A stretch of DNA of 13,679 nt, taken from Antarcticimicrobium sp033791545. GTDB lineage: Bacteria > Pseudomonadota > Alphaproteobacteria > Rhodobacterales > Rhodobacteraceae. Shown here in pieces: positions 12,894 to 13,679 of this stretch; position 1 is the stretch's first letter, and each line of letters opens with the position of its first letter. The stretch is taken from assembly GCA_033791545.1 (NCBI GenBank), contig JASJGL010000141.1:1-13679 (forward strand), written 5' to 3'. The notes beneath the pieces are model-generated. The model made no database searches. It was not told where the DNA came from and saw only the letters and a program-made list of their open reading frames with translations. Both the position numbers and the translations under genes were made by a program.

Positions 12894-13679
12894 GTCGTGC
12901 CTCCCGGCTGCAAGCCTTTGCGGTTGCGGTGCAAAAGGGCAGGGATCAGGAAGGCCGCGCCGTAGGCGGCAAAGGGAAGGCCTGCCTGCAACGTGGCATA
13001 AACCCCGGTGACCCGCCGATCCGAGGAGGAGGAGAGCGTCACCGCCTCGGTCGTCAGCGTGGCGATCCGGCCCGCGCCCATGAACAGGGTCGGTAGGTAT
13101 TGCGCCACCGACACGGCGATGCCGATGGCCGCCGCCGTCAGGATGGGGGTCAGCAGCACTGGCAGCTTGATCGTGAACAGCCGCCGCCACGGCCCCGCGC
13201 CAAGGGACGCCGCCGCCCGTGGCAGGCGCGGATCAAGCGCGCGCCAGGGATCGGACAGGGCGATCATCACATAGGGGAAGACGAACAGTGCCTGCGCCCA
13301 GATCACCGTCAGAAATCCCCCCGACAGGTCAAGGCGCAGGAACAGCACGTTCAACCCGAACAGAAACCCGATCTGCGGCACCAGCAGCGGCAGGTAGATC
13401 AACGCCTCGGCCCAACCGGCGCGCCCGCGCCGCGCGCAGTCCTCTCCCTCAAGCCAGGCGATGGCGAGCGCCAGCGACAGGGTGGTGGTGGCGGCGGCGA
13501 GCAGGACGGTGTTCGCCAGCGCCTCGGCCCAGCCGCTACCGGGGGTGGACCAGGCCCGCAGCGACCAGCTTTCGGGTGCCAGACGTGGCCAAGGCCAGCG
13601 CCAGGCCAGCGACCAGAGCAGCAGCGAGAGCATGGCGAGCGCACCGGCGGCAAAGAGCAGGGCGGACAGCGCGGTTGCC
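12890..13679 (-). CDS. ABC transporter permease, C-terminal part (cut by window end)
   Basis: The frame is open to the window edge, giving at least 262 residues, so the start lies beyond 13679. It holds several hydrophobic helices (NTVLLAAATTTLSLALAIAW, ALIYLPLLVPQIGFLFGLNV, LTPILTAAAIGIAVSVAQYL, and GLPFAAYGAAFLIPALLHRN, then RKGLQPGG) and the EAA-type coupling motif RAAASLGAGPWRRLFTIKLP that docks to the ATPase. Visible length and the pairing with a YnjD-like ATPase fit the second half of a YnjC-type fused permease with two binding-protein-dependent transport domains. The stop overlaps the ATPase start by 4 nt. A substrate-binding protein gene would be expected just outside the window; this is inference. 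Confidence 0.9.
   Translation of the reverse strand, partial: ATALSALLFAAGALAMLSLLLWSLAWRWPWPRLAPESWSLRAWSTPGSGWAEALANTVLLAAATTTLSLALAIAWLEGEDCARRGRAGWAEALIYLPLLVPQIGFLFGLNVLFLRLDLSGGFLTVIWAQALFVFPYVMIALSDPWRALDPRLPRAAASLGAGPWRRLFTIKLPVLLTPILTAAAIGIAVSVAQYLPTLFMGAGRIATLTTEAVTLSSSSDRRVTGVYATLQAGLPFAAYGAAFLIPALLHRNRKGLQPGGTT

Noticed and set aside
1..13679. CRISPR array, tRNA, rRNA or toxin-antitoxin pair
   Set aside because: I saw no regularly spaced repeats, no cloverleaf or rRNA-like sequence, and no small paired genes of known toxin or antitoxin type.

Overview
The window is GC-rich, codon-biased DNA. Its protein families (alphaproteobacterial-type MprF, a DedA/PAP2 fusion, a COG4705 membrane protein, a YnjCD-like ABC transporter, and IS6 and serine-recombinase relics) suggest an alphaproteobacterium, probably Rhodobacteraceae. 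That placement is inference from protein style; no rRNA or other marker is present.

Region 1 (1-1895) is a graveyard of mobile DNA. It holds an IS6-family transposase broken by a one-base deletion and an in-frame TAG. Next come a possible 35-codon ORF, a bidirectional-looking terminator, and the last ~32 codons of a tyrosine recombinase on the minus strand. These are followed by a TPR-protein fragment on the plus strand and two pieces of a large serine recombinase on the minus strand in permuted order (the C-terminal piece lies upstream of the catalytic-domain piece). None of these fragments is a complete gene.

Region 2 (1900-10863) is a coherent cell-envelope module. On the minus strand run a secreted PepSY protein, an OmpR-type response regulator and a sensor kinase, the last two overlapping by ATGA. 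Divergently on the plus strand run mprF and, 4 nt later, a three-domain DedA-PAP2-LssY_C-like membrane protein. About 120 bp further on comes a second plus-strand pair: a secreted protein of unknown function and a COG4705 integral membrane protein, ending at a strong hairpin. A near-identical 18-bp site (16/18) occurs only twice that I could find: in the PepSY/mprF divergent region and upstream of the unknown pair. The site lies 92-94 nt from each of the three start codons it could serve. In two of the cases, same orientation, a further CATG(T/G)GTT block follows at exactly the same offset. I infer that all three transcription units form one regulon of the local two-component system. The likely job is remodelling the inner membrane: MprF modifies phosphatidylglycerol with an amino acid, and the DedA/PAP2 fusion probably dephosphorylates and/or flips a lipid carrier or phospholipid. 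The unknown pair would be an undescribed third arm.

The COG4705 protein carries four exactly spaced copies of the motif [FY]W-x9-G-x4-D, at W30, W85, W150 and W205. This points to a duplicated two-repeat unit and possibly four membrane-embedded acidic residues.

Region 3 (10864-12254) holds a metallophosphoesterase. Its Shine-Dalgarno sequence lies inside the right arm of a perfect 12-bp inverted repeat, so an RNA switch or operator is possible. A second, 10-bp inverted repeat lies farther upstream. Region 4 (12255-13679, minus strand) is the distal end of an ABC importer operon: an ATPase resembling E. coli YnjD and the C-terminal part of its permease, cut by the window edge.
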